Of a DNA stretch of 64,000 nucleotides, positions 17,715 through 25,632 are shown one piece after another; position 1 is the first letter of the stretch, and every line of letters begins with the position of its first letter. Both the position numbers and the translations under genes were made by a program. The stretch lies in assembly GCF_000373905.1 (NCBI RefSeq), contig NZ_KB892705.1, positions 2,957,184-3,021,183 of the forward strand, in the 5' to 3' direction. The DNA is from Mycobacterium sp. 155 (GTDB lineage Bacteria > Actinomycetota > Actinomycetes > Mycobacteriales > Mycobacteriaceae). The notes beneath the pieces are model-generated. The model was not told where the DNA came from, ran no database searches, and saw only the letters and a program-made list of their open reading frames with translations.

Positions 17715-18260
17715 TCAGGAGAACAGCGGGAGCCGCCACAAGGGCTGGCCGTGGTCGAGCATCCACAGCCGCCGGGCATTCACCCGCACCAGGCTCAAGG
17801 ATCCGGCGATGAGGACCACAGCTAGCGCACCTCCCACCACCGCCGTGAGCACCGATGCGAATAAATCACCGGGGCCGGCGGTGGTCACGTCGAACCACGC
17901 GTCACACAGCAGCAGAATGCCGGTGGTAAACGCGGGAAATACCAGGATTTGGCGGTGCATCCAGGTCAGGATCGCCGTCGCCGCCATGAACACGACCAGC
18001 AGGCTGTCGAAGCCCACCCACGTCAACGGCCAGTCCCGGACAGTGTAGTTCTGCGGCAATGTCACTGACAGATAGACGATCCACGGGATCATGAAGATTA
18101 CGCCGCCGGTCATCAGACCCAGATGTGCTTGCTTCAGCGTGGCCGACAATCGTCGCGGTCTCAATTCCTCGAGGGGGCGTTCGAGGCGCTGGATCAGCTC
18201 CCGTCGCTGAGCCCCTGTCATCGCGGCGATCTGCGTATCGGTCAGGATGTCATCTGTCAT
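17715..18260 (-). CDS. Four-helix membrane protein, unknown function
   Basis: 181 residues from ATG 18260 (MTDDILTDTQ); a TTG eight codons upstream would add SSERALA. A soluble N-terminal region of about 45 residues with LQRLERPLEELRPRR precedes four hydrophobic segments (GLMTGGVIFMIPWIVYLSV, WVGFDSLLVVFMAATAILTWM, ILVFPAFTTGILLLCDAWFDV, LFASVLTAVVGGALAVVLIAGSLSLV), ending in a short basic tail. The pattern is common in actinobacteria; I know no function. Confidence 0.75.
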   Translation of the reverse strand: MTDDILTDTQIAAMTGAQRRELIQRLERPLEELRPRRLSATLKQAHLGLMTGGVIFMIPWIVYLSVTLPQNYTVRDWPLTWVGFDSLLVVFMAATAILTWMHRQILVFPAFTTGILLLCDAWFDVTTAGPGDLFASVLTAVVGGALAVVLIAGSLSLVRVNARRLWMLDHGQPLWRLPLFS

Positions 18261-18468
18261 CGCCAGTGCCCGTTCGCTGCTCAAATCTGTTGACCTGCCT
18301 GTGCATCGGATCGAAGCTCAGCATCAACCACATTAGCGCCCACCGGAATTCGCGCGACGCTGTCGGACTTTCCAGAAAGGCACGACTTTGGACTCTGTAA
18401 TCCCACAGGTGATTGCGGGACCGTGAATGGTGTCGGGTAGCTGCCGACTGGGTATACGAGGAGGGATC

Positions 18469-19053
18469 ATGGAGACCTTCACGCTCAGTGCCGGAACATG
18501 GATCCGCCGGCTGGTGACCCGCAGTGCGTTGATCCGTGCCAGCGACCGTATCGAGGCAGCTGCGGCCCTTCTCATCTCGATCTTCGTAGTCCTTGCAGTT
18601 CCCGTCGCGGGTGCGATGGGAACGACGACCTACGACAGTCGTACGCATGAGTACGCCGCCCAACGCCTCACCGACCACCACGCAGACGCGATCGCAACAG
18701 ACCACAGCTCGCCAGACAAAAAGCGCCATCAAGATGTCTTCGTGACCCCCGTGCAGTGGCGCTGGGCCGGCCAACGGCACGTCGACACCATCCAGACAAC
18801 GACGAAGATGAAACCGGGCGACCGCGAACCCATTTGGGTCGACGCCGCGGGCAACCGGACCGTCGCTCCGCCCACCGACCACGACGCTGCCGTTGATGCG
18901 GCTACTCTCGCGATTTCGTCGTGGCTGATTGTCGCGGGTACCGGCGCTGCGGTGCTGGCAGTGGTGCACAACCGGGTCGAGCGGCGGCGCTATGCCGAGT
19001 GGGACCGTGAACTGGAGGACCTCGCGGAGAACGGCCGGACGAATCGCAGCTGA
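18469..19053 (+). CDS. Rv1733c-like two-helix membrane protein
   Basis: 194 residues. One transmembrane helix at about 30-50 (AAALLISIFVVLAVPVAGAMG), an extracellular domain with TTTYDSRTHEYAAQR and a QWRWAGQRHVDTI stretch, and a second helix at about 150-170, then a basic cytosolic tail. This is the layout of the mycobacterial Rv1733c family, a dormancy-associated antigen. GAGGAGGG directly precedes ATG 18469. A universal stress protein gene follows convergently, a typical pairing in DosR regulons, but I do not see a convincing DosR box here. Confidence 0.8.
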   Translation: METFTLSAGTWIRRLVTRSALIRASDRIEAAAALLISIFVVLAVPVAGAMGTTTYDSRTHEYAAQRLTDHHADAIATDHSSPDKKRHQDVFVTPVQWRWAGQRHVDTIQTTTKMKPGDREPIWVDAAGNRTVAPPTDHDAAVDAATLAISSWLIVAGTGAAVLAVVHNRVERRRYAEWDRELEDLAENGRTNRS

Positions 19054-19098
19054 CTGACGGACACCGGCTGCCGGTGCGCTAGCCGACGACGCACGTCA

Positions 19099-20013
19099 TC
19101 AGCCCCGTCTGCTCTCATCGCCACGCGCAACAATCACGGGAACATGAGCCTCCTGGGCGACCGTGGCACTGACCGAACCGAGAAACATTTCAGCGAACCC
19201 ACCACGGCCGTGGCTCCCGAGCACCACCAGCTGGGCCTGTTCCGCATGTTCGATCAGGTGGCCGGTGGGGTTGTCGTATTCGACGAGACGGACGACGCCC
19301 ACGTCCGGATAGCGCTCCTGTTGGCCCGCCAATGCCTCGGCCAGATTCTTCTCCGCAACTCGTTGCAGAGCCGACCATTCCAGGCTCGGTATCGACGACA
19401 CTTCGGCATCACTCCATACGTGCAGCGCCAACAAATCCACGCCTCGCCACGAGGCCTCTTCGAAGGCGATCGACACTGCCAACTCGGATGCGCGAGAACC
19501 ATCTACTCCGACGAGGACCGGCGCTTCCTTGGATTGCACTGCCTGGTTCAGGTCGTGGACCACGGCGACAGGACAATGCGCGTGATGGAGCAAACCCGTG
19601 CTGACCGAACCGAGTAGCCGACGATGCCGTCCCGATCGACCGCGACATGCCACCACCACCATGTGCGAATCCTTGGAGAGTTCGACCAGCGTCGCTACCG
19701 GTGATCCGAAGTACCGTTGACTGTCGATCTTCAATCCACCGCCGAGACCGGCGTCGGACTCAGCAGCCGCCATGGCGTCCGCGACGATGGTGTGCGCCTG
19801 GTTCTCCTCGATTTCGAGAACCTCTTCGGGAACTCTCCCGGCGGGCCAGGCGAATATCGATCTCGCCACCGGCAGAGTTGCCGCGGCATGGACCACGGTC
19901 AGTGGAAGATTGCGCATCACCGCCTCCTGCGCAGCCCAGCGCACTGCTGCCGTTGCCGACGGCGATCCGTCGACTCCTACCACCACTCCGCGGTGCGGTA
20001 TGTGTTCGGACAT
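19099..20013 (-). CDS. Universal stress protein with tandem Usp domains
   Basis: Stress-associated ATP-binding protein, 304 residues: Usp domain 1 (about 1-145) and domain 2 (about 155-300), each with the nucleotide-binding signature ending in GRSGRHRRLLGSVS and GSHGRGGFAEMFLGSVS. ATG 20013 (MSEHIPHRG) has GGAGG six to seven nt upstream; an ATG eight codons earlier lacks a site. Mycobacterial homologues are often induced by hypoxia or nitric oxide. It faces the Rv1733c-like gene. Confidence 0.9.
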   Translation of the reverse strand: MSEHIPHRGVVVGVDGSPSATAAVRWAAQEAVMRNLPLTVVHAAATLPVARSIFAWPAGRVPEEVLEIEENQAHTIVADAMAAAESDAGLGGGLKIDSQRYFGSPVATLVELSKDSHMVVVACRGRSGRHRRLLGSVSTGLLHHAHCPVAVVHDLNQAVQSKEAPVLVGVDGSRASELAVSIAFEEASWRGVDLLALHVWSDAEVSSIPSLEWSALQRVAEKNLAEALAGQQERYPDVGVVRLVEYDNPTGHLIEHAEQAQLVVLGSHGRGGFAEMFLGSVSATVAQEAHVPVIVARGDESRRG

Positions 20014-20703
20014 TGCGGGCCCTCCTGCCATGCTCACTCCGCAGCCTCCGTCAGGCCGATGGTCGTGCGTAACCGCACACCACCCACCAGTGCCAGTCTC
20101 GGTGTGGCGTAACCATTTTAGGACGCGACAGGCAGTTCGTCTCCACCGACAGGATAGCTCGACCGCTGATAAAGGATCCCGCGGATAAATCTGCCCGCGA
20201 CTTCACCAAGGAGCTCGCCCCACAGACCACACATTCCCGTCGCGGCACCGACCTGACACACTCACAGAAAAAACCAGACATCTTTCACACCAACGGAATT
20301 AATGAGAAATCAGGCTCCGATCAACATCGGGCCGGGACAGACCCTGAACCCTGACTCACCGGGTTGCACCGGAGCTTCCGGCGCGTGCTCCAGCCCCAAA
20401 AGCTCCGACCTCCGCTCATGAGGCCCGTTCCGGCAAGCACGACCCCGGCACACGAGGCGCCGCCCGTCCACCAGGCAGCGCCTCCGGCTCCTTGACCTGC
20501 TCCGGAACCACGTCCGGCACCCGCTCCGCTGGCTTCTCCGTATGCACCAGAACCTGTGACATCGGAGTATCACTGGGCCGCAATACAGTCACAGGATTCG
20601 GCCATCATCGACACCGCCGCCGCCGGCCCCGATGCCACCGGTCCACGATCGGCCGACTAGCATGGGTCGTCCCTCTGGTTTGCACCTATTTCGGTAGGTT
20701 CCG
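20014..20703. other. Gene-free stretch between usp and tRNA-Arg
   Basis: No gene, hairpin or mobile element convinced me here. The part near 20013 should hold the usp promoter. The central part (20200-20320) is less GC-rich than its surroundings. A 48-codon leftward frame (20562-20416) is Glu/Pro/Arg-rich and lacks a ribosome site. Erosion of a former gene is possible but not demonstrable by eye. Confidence 0.5.
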
Positions 20704-20776
20704 GCCCCCGTAGCTCAGGGGATAGAGCACGGCTCTCCTAAAGCCGGTGTCGCAGGTTCGAATCCTGCCGGGGGCA
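20704..20776 (+). tRNA. tRNA-Arg (anticodon CCT)
   Basis: Complete cloverleaf of 73 nt: acceptor arms GCCCCCG (20704-20710) and CGGGGGC (20769-20775) pair perfectly, discriminator A20776; D-arm with AGCTC...GAGC; anticodon stem CGGCT/AGCCG with loop CTCCTAA and anticodon CCT at 20737-20739; T-arm GCAGG-TTCGAAT-CCTGC. It reads AGG codons. CCA is not encoded. The debris-rich DNA just downstream suggests past integration, though no repeat of the tRNA 3' end was seen. Confidence 0.97.
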
Positions 20777-21062
20777 CACTCGCAAACTCGAGAAGCTTTG
20801 GTCACACCTGTCACATTGACCCCGGGGAAAACCCTGGACATGCCCTCTGTAAAACTGGCATCACCGGTGGCATCAAATTTGCTGGTATCACCCGTGATAG
20901 CGCATGTGCCCGCGGTATCTGCCTCAAGATCCGCAACCGCGCTAATGTTGTCGCCCGGCGAGGGTGCGGGTGCATTCTCCGCGAATGCCGGTCGACAGCC
21001 GCGTGAGAATCAGAACCTGGATCGCGCGGCGTCGGTTCGCATATCCGTCGCAGTCGACGCCC
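20777..21062. other. Unassigned DNA just 3' of tRNA-Arg
   Basis: No recognisable gene. A leftward frame runs open from about 21010 through the tRNA and contains a TSKFDATGDASFTEG stretch without known homology; the plus strand is also open across part of it. Composition is slightly less GC-rich (CATCACCGGTGGCATCAAAT). I searched by eye for a copy of the tRNA 3' end or an integrase remnant and saw none. Confidence 0.45.
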
Positions 21063-21345
21063 GAATTCTCCTATTACACGAAGGAATTACATTGGGCGCA
21101 GCGGTTCGCGCTGGATAACCGCGCCGCGACGATAGACCGTTTTCCGCGCGGTACTGGCAAGGTAGATGGGTAGCGATGCCGATGCCCCAGAAGGAGCAAC
21201 ATGGCGGCCGCGACGTATGGCTGACCCACAAGGGTGCTGTCGGACGCATGAAGGTGCCCGCGCCGTCATTCCGGGCTCGATGGGTCCACAGTCATAGGTC
21301 GTGCGCGGCAAAGGAAATCCCGCGGCACTGTACTCTGCCCCGCAC
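21063..21345 (+). pseudogene. rtcB (RNA-splicing ligase) remnant
   Basis: Three RtcB-like segments lie in order but in different frames: YYTKELHWAQRFALDNRAAT (from about 21069), then EQHGGRDVWLTHKGAVGR (from about 21193), then VIPGSMGPQS-stop-VVRGKGNPAALYSAPHGA (21265 onward). They correspond to the RtcB wAQ.yA.xNR helix, the vWvTRKGA strand and the IPGSMG...yvvrGkgNp...sapHGa catalytic region. A TAG replaces the expected Tyr codon at about 21295, and DNA between the segments is lost. The functional protein ligates RNA ends through a guanylated His; this copy is dead. Confidence 0.75.
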
Positions 21346-21712
21346 GGAGCCCGCCACAGGTCCTCAACCTGAAGGGCAGCTGAGGTGCATACGCGTCGAT
21401 ACCGTCGGTACTGCCTAGCGCCGATTCTTCGGCCCTGGCCACCACCGGGCACCGATCGAACCACACGGGTGTAATTCATCCCCACTGTGGATAGCGCCTG
21501 TGGATATAGCTTCGTCGTCCGACCCGCCGATACGCACGGCGACCGCAGAATGTTCACCCACATCCGGGATAGCTGTCTCACAACCGGGGCTACCAGGCAT
21601 AACGCCCGCAAGGGCCAGTGCGACCAGCTGCTCACAAAACCCGCACTGCGCGTAGCCATTTTCAGCAGTGGTAGCGTCCGGACTATCTGTTGTGTGTGGC
21701 GAGGGGCACTAA
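21346..21712. other. Leader region of the EspC-like pair; two DnaA-box-like 9-mers
   Basis: No gene seen. TGTGGATAG (21486-21494) and TGTGGATAT (21499-21507), 13 bp apart, each match the reverse complement of the TTATCCACA DnaA box at 8 of 9 bases. The last 40 bp must contain the promoter and the ribosome site GAGGGG of the downstream ESX gene. Confidence 0.35.
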
Positions 21713-21988
21713 ATGGCAGGTCTTACAGTTGACGTTGCGGGCTTGAACGCGGGCGCGGCACGTAGTACGGATATCGCGGATAGGCTCGCGGAAAATCTGG
21801 AAACCGGCCACGGTCCAGGTGGACAGCCCAGCCACGCAGGAGTCTCACGGTTTGGCGCTGCGGTCATCTCCGTCCGTATCCGTCAGTCGGCCCGGATCAG
21901 CAGACACCACACGGCAATGAGCACAGCAGCGGTCCGCTATGCCGGAACCGATGACGAAGGTGCGGGTGCAGTTACCCGATCGGTATGA
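21713..21988 (+). CDS. EspC-like ESX (type VII) secretion substrate
   Basis: 91 residues, beginning LTVDVAGLNAGAARSTDIADRLAE as in the EspC/T7SS_ESX_EspC family, with a predicted helix-turn-helix hairpin and C-terminal RYAGTDDEG, where Y76-x3-D80 fits the YxxxD/E type VII export signal. GAGGGG lies 7 nt before ATG 21713. Its stop overlaps the start of the next gene (ATGA), indicating a co-made pair. The central segment is Gly/Arg-rich and longer than usual, so some decay cannot be excluded. Confidence 0.7.
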   Translation: MAGLTVDVAGLNAGAARSTDIADRLAENLETGHGPGGQPSHAGVSRFGAAVISVRIRQSARISRHHTAMSTAAVRYAGTDDEGAGAVTRSV

Positions 21989-22545
21989 ACTCGGCCGCTT
22001 CGCCGGAACCGGTTCTCCCCTCACGGTCTCAGATTGAGAATTGGGACACTTCTCACCTAGCGGTAGCAGCAAATCGGTGGCGCACATCTGCCAGCGAGTC
22101 CGACACACTGTTCGCACAGCACCGTTTGAATGTGGCGATGCCCGGAGGCACTGAATGGGAAGGTGAGGCCAAGGACGCCGCACTGGACCGGGCAACCGCC
22201 GACGCCGCCGTCGTCCGCAGTCACGCCAACGTCATCGTGGAGGCGGCTGACATCGCAGAGAACGGCATCGCGGACATTCACGCCGCACAACGCAAGGTCC
22301 TTGAAGCAATAACCGAGGCGGAGGACGCAGGCTTCAAGGTCGGCGACGATCTCTCGGTGCGCGACACCCGCCGTGCCGACCTCTTGAACATGTCTGCCCG
22401 CCACACGGCCGCCCGCGGGTACGAAGAAGACATCCGCTGGAACGCCGAGCGCCTGGTGGCCGCCGACACCTTCATCAGCGATCGCCTGCAGGCCAAGGCC
22501 GGTGAACTGGACGACATCAGGTTCGACGGCGAGGAGCACGGCTGA
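21985..22545 (+). CDS. WXG-motif ESX-associated protein
   Basis: 186 residues, mostly helical: PSRSQIENWDTSHLAVAANRW, then a WEG (58-60) turn in GGTEWEGEAKDAA, then long amphipathic helices up to an acidic end. This resembles the N-terminal helical module of larger mycobacterial ESX proteins, in which a variable C-terminal domain often follows; here the protein stops after the module. Translationally coupled to the EspC-like gene, with which it may form a heterodimer for export. Whether it is complete or truncated is unclear. Confidence 0.65.
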   Translation: MNSAASPEPVLPSRSQIENWDTSHLAVAANRWRTSASESDTLFAQHRLNVAMPGGTEWEGEAKDAALDRATADAAVVRSHANVIVEAADIAENGIADIHAAQRKVLEAITEAEDAGFKVGDDLSVRDTRRADLLNMSARHTAARGYEEDIRWNAERLVAADTFISDRLQAKAGELDDIRFDGEEHG

Positions 22546-22550
22546 GTGCG

Positions 22551-22697
22551 GTGAAGCCGAAACATGGCGGCAAATACGCACAAAGCAACGACAAACGTCC
22601 GGTTGAATCGTCCCTGGTCACTCTCCTAGTTGCAGAAGCCTCCCCGCCACGGAGAACGTCTGGATTCTGGGCGGATACCAGAGTGACTTCGCCCGCA
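22551..22697 (+). CDS. Possible small ORF downstream of the ESX pair
   Basis: GTG at 22551, 5 bp after the stop of the WXG-like gene, opens a 48-codon frame (MKPKHGGKYAQSNDKRPVESS...) ending at TGA 22695-22697 inside the thiolase remnant. Its second half overlaps that remnant, so it may be an original gene cut by the deletion that brought the thiolase fragment here. No family recognised. Confidence 0.25.
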
Positions 22698-23170
22698 ATC
22701 TGACCCGCGAGGACCTTGATTTCGCCGATCTGACTTGCGAAATCGTCGACAACACGCTGGCTGCAGCGAAAGTCGAGGCCTCTGAGATCGGCGTCGTCCA
22801 CGTCGCGAATGCGTTCGGCGAGTTGTTTGCTCACCAAGCACACCTCGGCACGATGCCGGCTACCGATCACGAGGGCCTCTGGGCGATTCCGGCCTCGCGC
22901 CACGAAGCGGCTTGCGCATCGGGCAGCATCGCCACCCTCGCCGCCGTCTCGGATCTACGCTCCGGGGCCTACGAAAGCGCGCTGGTGATCGGGGTCGAGT
23001 TGGAGAAAACTGTGCCGGGCAACATCGCCGCACGTCATCTCAACGCGACGTTCTCTTGGCCATCGGTGTTCTCTCAGATCGACGGGGCAAATACCTTCGG
23101 CACGTTGAACTTCGGCGGCAGCACCGCCACGATCGTCAGTTTCGTCGTCACACGAGGTTCGGCCGCGTGA
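22649..23170 (+). pseudogene. Thiolase/acetyl-CoA acetyltransferase, start lost and core deleted
   Basis: The frame reads TENVWILGGYQSDFARNLTRE..., the N-terminus of a mycobacterial thiolase-like acetyl-CoA acetyltransferase, including the active-site Cys in HEAACASGS. After VELEKTVPGNIAARHL it jumps to QIDGANTFGTLNFGGSTATIVSFVVTRG, the usual C-terminus. About 174 codons remain of about 430; the middle, with the catalytic His and second Cys, is gone. No ATG, GTG or TTG precedes the first residues in frame. Dead gene. Confidence 0.8.
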
Positions 23171-23253
23171 CCCTGCACCCAGGAGCACGGACTTTGATGA
23201 ACGAAGACTGCTCCGGGGTGGGCAATATTGGGGTCGGCCAGCCCCCGGGTTGG

Positions 23254-23844
23254 TCAGCGATCGAGCCGGAATCGCAGATTGTTGCGCGCAGCATGCCATT
23301 CGATGTCGAGGAGTGAGTACACCACAGTGTCCCGCCGCGAGCCGTCAGGCGCGATCTGGTGGCTGCGCAGCACCCCGTCCAGCTTGGCACCCAACCGTTC
23401 GATCGCGGCCCGGCTGGCGAAGTTGAAGAAATGGGTGCGGAATTCCACTGCTACGCAGTTCAATTCGTCGAAGGCGTGGCTGAGCATCAGCAGCTTCGTC
23501 TCGGCGTTGACCCCGGTGCGACGAACATCCCGGACGTACCAGGTATGGCCGATCTCCAGCCGGCGGTTGGGCCCGTCCACATGCAGATAGCTGGAGGAGC
23601 CGACGAGCCGGCCGTCGAGCGCCCGGACCACAAAGCTCACCCCGGCGTCGGCCGCCCGCAGCTCCAGCATGCGCTCGACCCATTGCTCGGCCCTACCGGG
23701 AGCCGGAGTCATGGTGTACCAGAACGTGCCCAACTCACCGTCGGCAGCGACAGCGTCGATCTCCGGGATATGCGCACGGGTCAGCGGTTCCAGCCGGACC
23801 CACTGCCGACCGGTCAGTTCCACCGGTTTGACGAATTCGCTCAT
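23254..23844 (-). CDS. GNAT-family N-acetyltransferase
   Basis: 196 residues of the RimJ/RimL-like GNAT type: an N-terminal VRLEPLTRAHIPEI strand-helix, a central beta segment RLVGSSSYLHVDGPNRRLEIGHTWYVRDVRRTGVNAETKLLML forming the acetyl-CoA site, and VEFRTHFFNFASRAAIERLGAKLDGVLR near the end. It would acetylate an amine or an N-terminus; the target is unknown. ATG 23844 overlaps the stop of the upstream membrane-protein gene by 4 bp. Confidence 0.9.
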   Translation of the reverse strand: MSEFVKPVELTGRQWVRLEPLTRAHIPEIDAVAADGELGTFWYTMTPAPGRAEQWVERMLELRAADAGVSFVVRALDGRLVGSSSYLHVDGPNRRLEIGHTWYVRDVRRTGVNAETKLLMLSHAFDELNCVAVEFRTHFFNFASRAAIERLGAKLDGVLRSHQIAPDGSRRDTVVYSLLDIEWHAARNNLRFRLDR

Positions 23845-24269
23845 GAGCTCATTTTCTTTCCCAGAGTGGACACCAACGCCCACACCGAACACGCCGCGGC
23901 GGCCACAGCCAGTCCGCCGCCGACATAGAGGCCGTAGCCCGCTGCGACCGGAGGTTTGACGTTGAGGAAGTAGTACCACCCGGTCATTGCGATCAGCAGT
24001 AGCGAAACCAGCAGCGCCGCAGCCGATGCCATCCGCTCGGACAACCCTCGCCCAGCCATGGCGCCGGCCACGATCAGCGTGGAGGAGAGCAACACGATCA
24101 ACTGCCCTGCGCCGAAACCGTGGTGGAGCACGATGCTGCCGACCGCTCCGCCGATCGCGTTGGCCCGGCCGCCGCCGTTGGCGCTCGTTGTCAACCACGG
24201 CAACCAGGCGACCACCACCAGAATGGCGGCGCACAGGGCTACCAGCCAACCTGGACGCAGACGCACCAT
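23841..24269 (-). CDS. Four-helix membrane protein, unknown function
   Basis: 142 residues with four hydrophobic helices (WLVALCAAILVVVAWLPWL, QLIVLLSSTLIVAGAMA, AAALLVSLLLIAMTGWYYFL, GLYVGGGLAVAAAACSVWALVSTL) and short loops; no motif known to me. Start ATG 24269 lies only 19 bp from the divergent cupin start, with GATAGT about 10 nt upstream, so its message may be leaderless. Coupled to the acetyltransferase by a 4-bp overlap. Confidence 0.75.
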   Translation of the reverse strand: MVRLRPGWLVALCAAILVVVAWLPWLTTSANGGGRANAIGGAVGSIVLHHGFGAGQLIVLLSSTLIVAGAMAGRGLSERMASAAALLVSLLLIAMTGWYYFLNVKPPVAAGYGLYVGGGLAVAAAACSVWALVSTLGKKMSS

Positions 24270-24288
24270 AGCGACGAGACTATCGGGT

Positions 24289-24735
24289 GTGACGTTGCTA
24301 CCGGACTGGGCCCGCAAGCTCGATCTGTCGCCACACCCGGAGGGCGGCTGGTACCGGGAGACCTGGCGCAGTGACCTGAGCGTGAGCGAGGCTGCGCTGC
24401 CCCCGGGCTACAACGGCCCGCGCAGTGCGGGTACGGCGATTCTGTTCTTGCTGATGCCCGGACAGCAGTCTGCCTGGCACACGGTGCGCAGTGCCGAACT
24501 GTGGTTCCACCACCGCGGTAGTCCACTGGTGCTGGAAATCGGCGTTGAACAGGACGACGCGGCGACGCACGTGCTCGGCCCCGACATCACGGCCCGGCAG
24601 CATCCGCAATTGCTGGTGCCGCCGGGCCACTGGCAGCGGGCGCGACCGCTGGATGACGAAGCGGCGCTGGTCAGTTGCGTGGTGGTGCCGGGCTTCGACT
24701 TCGCCGACTTCGCGCTGGGCGCGATGTCCGACTGA
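24289..24735 (+). CDS. DUF985 cupin protein
   Basis: 148 residues. LPDWARKLDLSPHPEGGWYRETWR, SAGTAILFLLMPGQQSAWHTVRSAELWFHHRGSPL and PPGHWQRARPL are the conserved blocks of the DUF985 cupin family, with His residues positioned as in a cupin metal site. Some relatives act on sugars; the role here is unknown. Start GTG 24289, without a ribosome site, fits a leaderless transcript from the narrow divergent promoter. Confidence 0.85.
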   Translation: MTLLPDWARKLDLSPHPEGGWYRETWRSDLSVSEAALPPGYNGPRSAGTAILFLLMPGQQSAWHTVRSAELWFHHRGSPLVLEIGVEQDDAATHVLGPDITARQHPQLLVPPGHWQRARPLDDEAALVSCVVVPGFDFADFALGAMSD

Positions 24736-24776
24736 GCACACCCAACGCGGCGGGAGAACCGTCCGGAAGACTGAGG

Positions 24777-25550
24777 TCAGTCCTGCAGCGAGGACAGATT
24801 GAACGTGGCACCGGTCGGGTCGGCGACGGCCCCCAATCGGCCGTACGGGGTGTCCTCGGCGGCGCGCACGACGGATCCGCCGTTCTTGACAATCAGCTCG
24901 ACCGTCTTGTCGACGTCGCCGGCACCCAGGAACGCGGTCCAGGTCGACGGAACGCCTTCGGGCAGGAACGCGCCGCCGTCCATCACACCGAGCAGCTCTT
25001 GGCCATCGAACACCGCTGTGCTGTAGCGGAACTCGTCGGTGTCGGACACCGTATGGGTGGTCCACCCGAAGACCTGTCGGTAGAAGTCCAGCGCCCCGAC
25101 GTAGTCACGCGTGGTGAGCTGAAAGTACAGCGGTGCGCCTGTTTCGTTGAAGGCCTGGTAGCCGGCATGCCCGGTCGGCTGCCACAGCCCGAAGAAGCCG
25201 CCACTCGGGTCGGTGATCATCGCCATCCGGCCCTTGCCAGGGATGTCCATCACCTGACCGCAGCTGCTGCCGCCGGCCACAGCGGCCGCGGCCACGGTAG
25301 CGTCGGCATCAACGGTGTGCAGGTAGGTGGTCCACACATCGGGGGTATTCCATTCCGGATTGTTCTGCATGAGTCCGGCCACCAATCGGTCTCCCAGGAA
25401 AGCACTGACGTAGCCGCCATACTCGGGCCCGCCGGTCTCATATCTCCAGCCGAAAACCGCACTGTAGAAGTCCTTGGCGCGCTCGACGTCAGAGGTGGTC
25501 AGGTCGAGCCACACGGGCGCGCCCAACGGCGCGGTCAAACGGGTAGCCAT
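24777..25550 (-). CDS. VOC-superfamily protein with two glyoxalase-like domains (Rv0911-like)
   Basis: 257 residues in two vicinal-oxygen-chelate domains: about 10-125 (PVWLDLTTSDVERAKDFYSAVFGW ... ITDPSGGFFGLWQ) and about 138-255 (PLYFQLTTRDYVGALDFYRQVFGW ... VADPTGATFNL). Length and order match the mycobacterial Rv0911/Rv0577 type. Metal-ligand positions are not the classical glyoxalase I set, so a binding or isomerase role is as likely. AAGGAGACACC precedes ATG 25550. A GAGCAGAC-armed hairpin lies between it and the toxin-like gene. Confidence 0.88.
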   Translation of the reverse strand: MATRLTAPLGAPVWLDLTTSDVERAKDFYSAVFGWRYETGGPEYGGYVSAFLGDRLVAGLMQNNPEWNTPDVWTTYLHTVDADATVAAAAVAGGSSCGQVMDIPGKGRMAMITDPSGGFFGLWQPTGHAGYQAFNETGAPLYFQLTTRDYVGALDFYRQVFGWTTHTVSDTDEFRYSTAVFDGQELLGVMDGGAFLPEGVPSTWTAFLGAGDVDKTVELIVKNGGSVVRAAEDTPYGRLGAVADPTGATFNLSSLQD

Positions 25551-25632
25551 GGTGTCTCCTTCTCGGTGAGTCGGTCAAAGGTATCGACCGCCACCGGCAG
25601 GAGAACTCATCGCACGCTGCCCCTTTCAACGG

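Noticed and set aside
18340..18420. Possible DosR box before the Rv1733c-like gene (GGACTTTCC, TTTGGACTCTGTAATCCC)
   Set aside because: Neither fits the 20-bp palindromic consensus without gaps; the context is suggestive but the sequence is not.
20416..20562. 48-codon leftward frame MSQVLVHTEKPAERV...
   Set aside because: No ribosome site, low-complexity Glu/Pro/Arg content and no known family.
20704..21010. Open leftward frame running through tRNA-Arg
   Set aside because: Frames through tRNA genes give artefactual translations; no homology and no start context.
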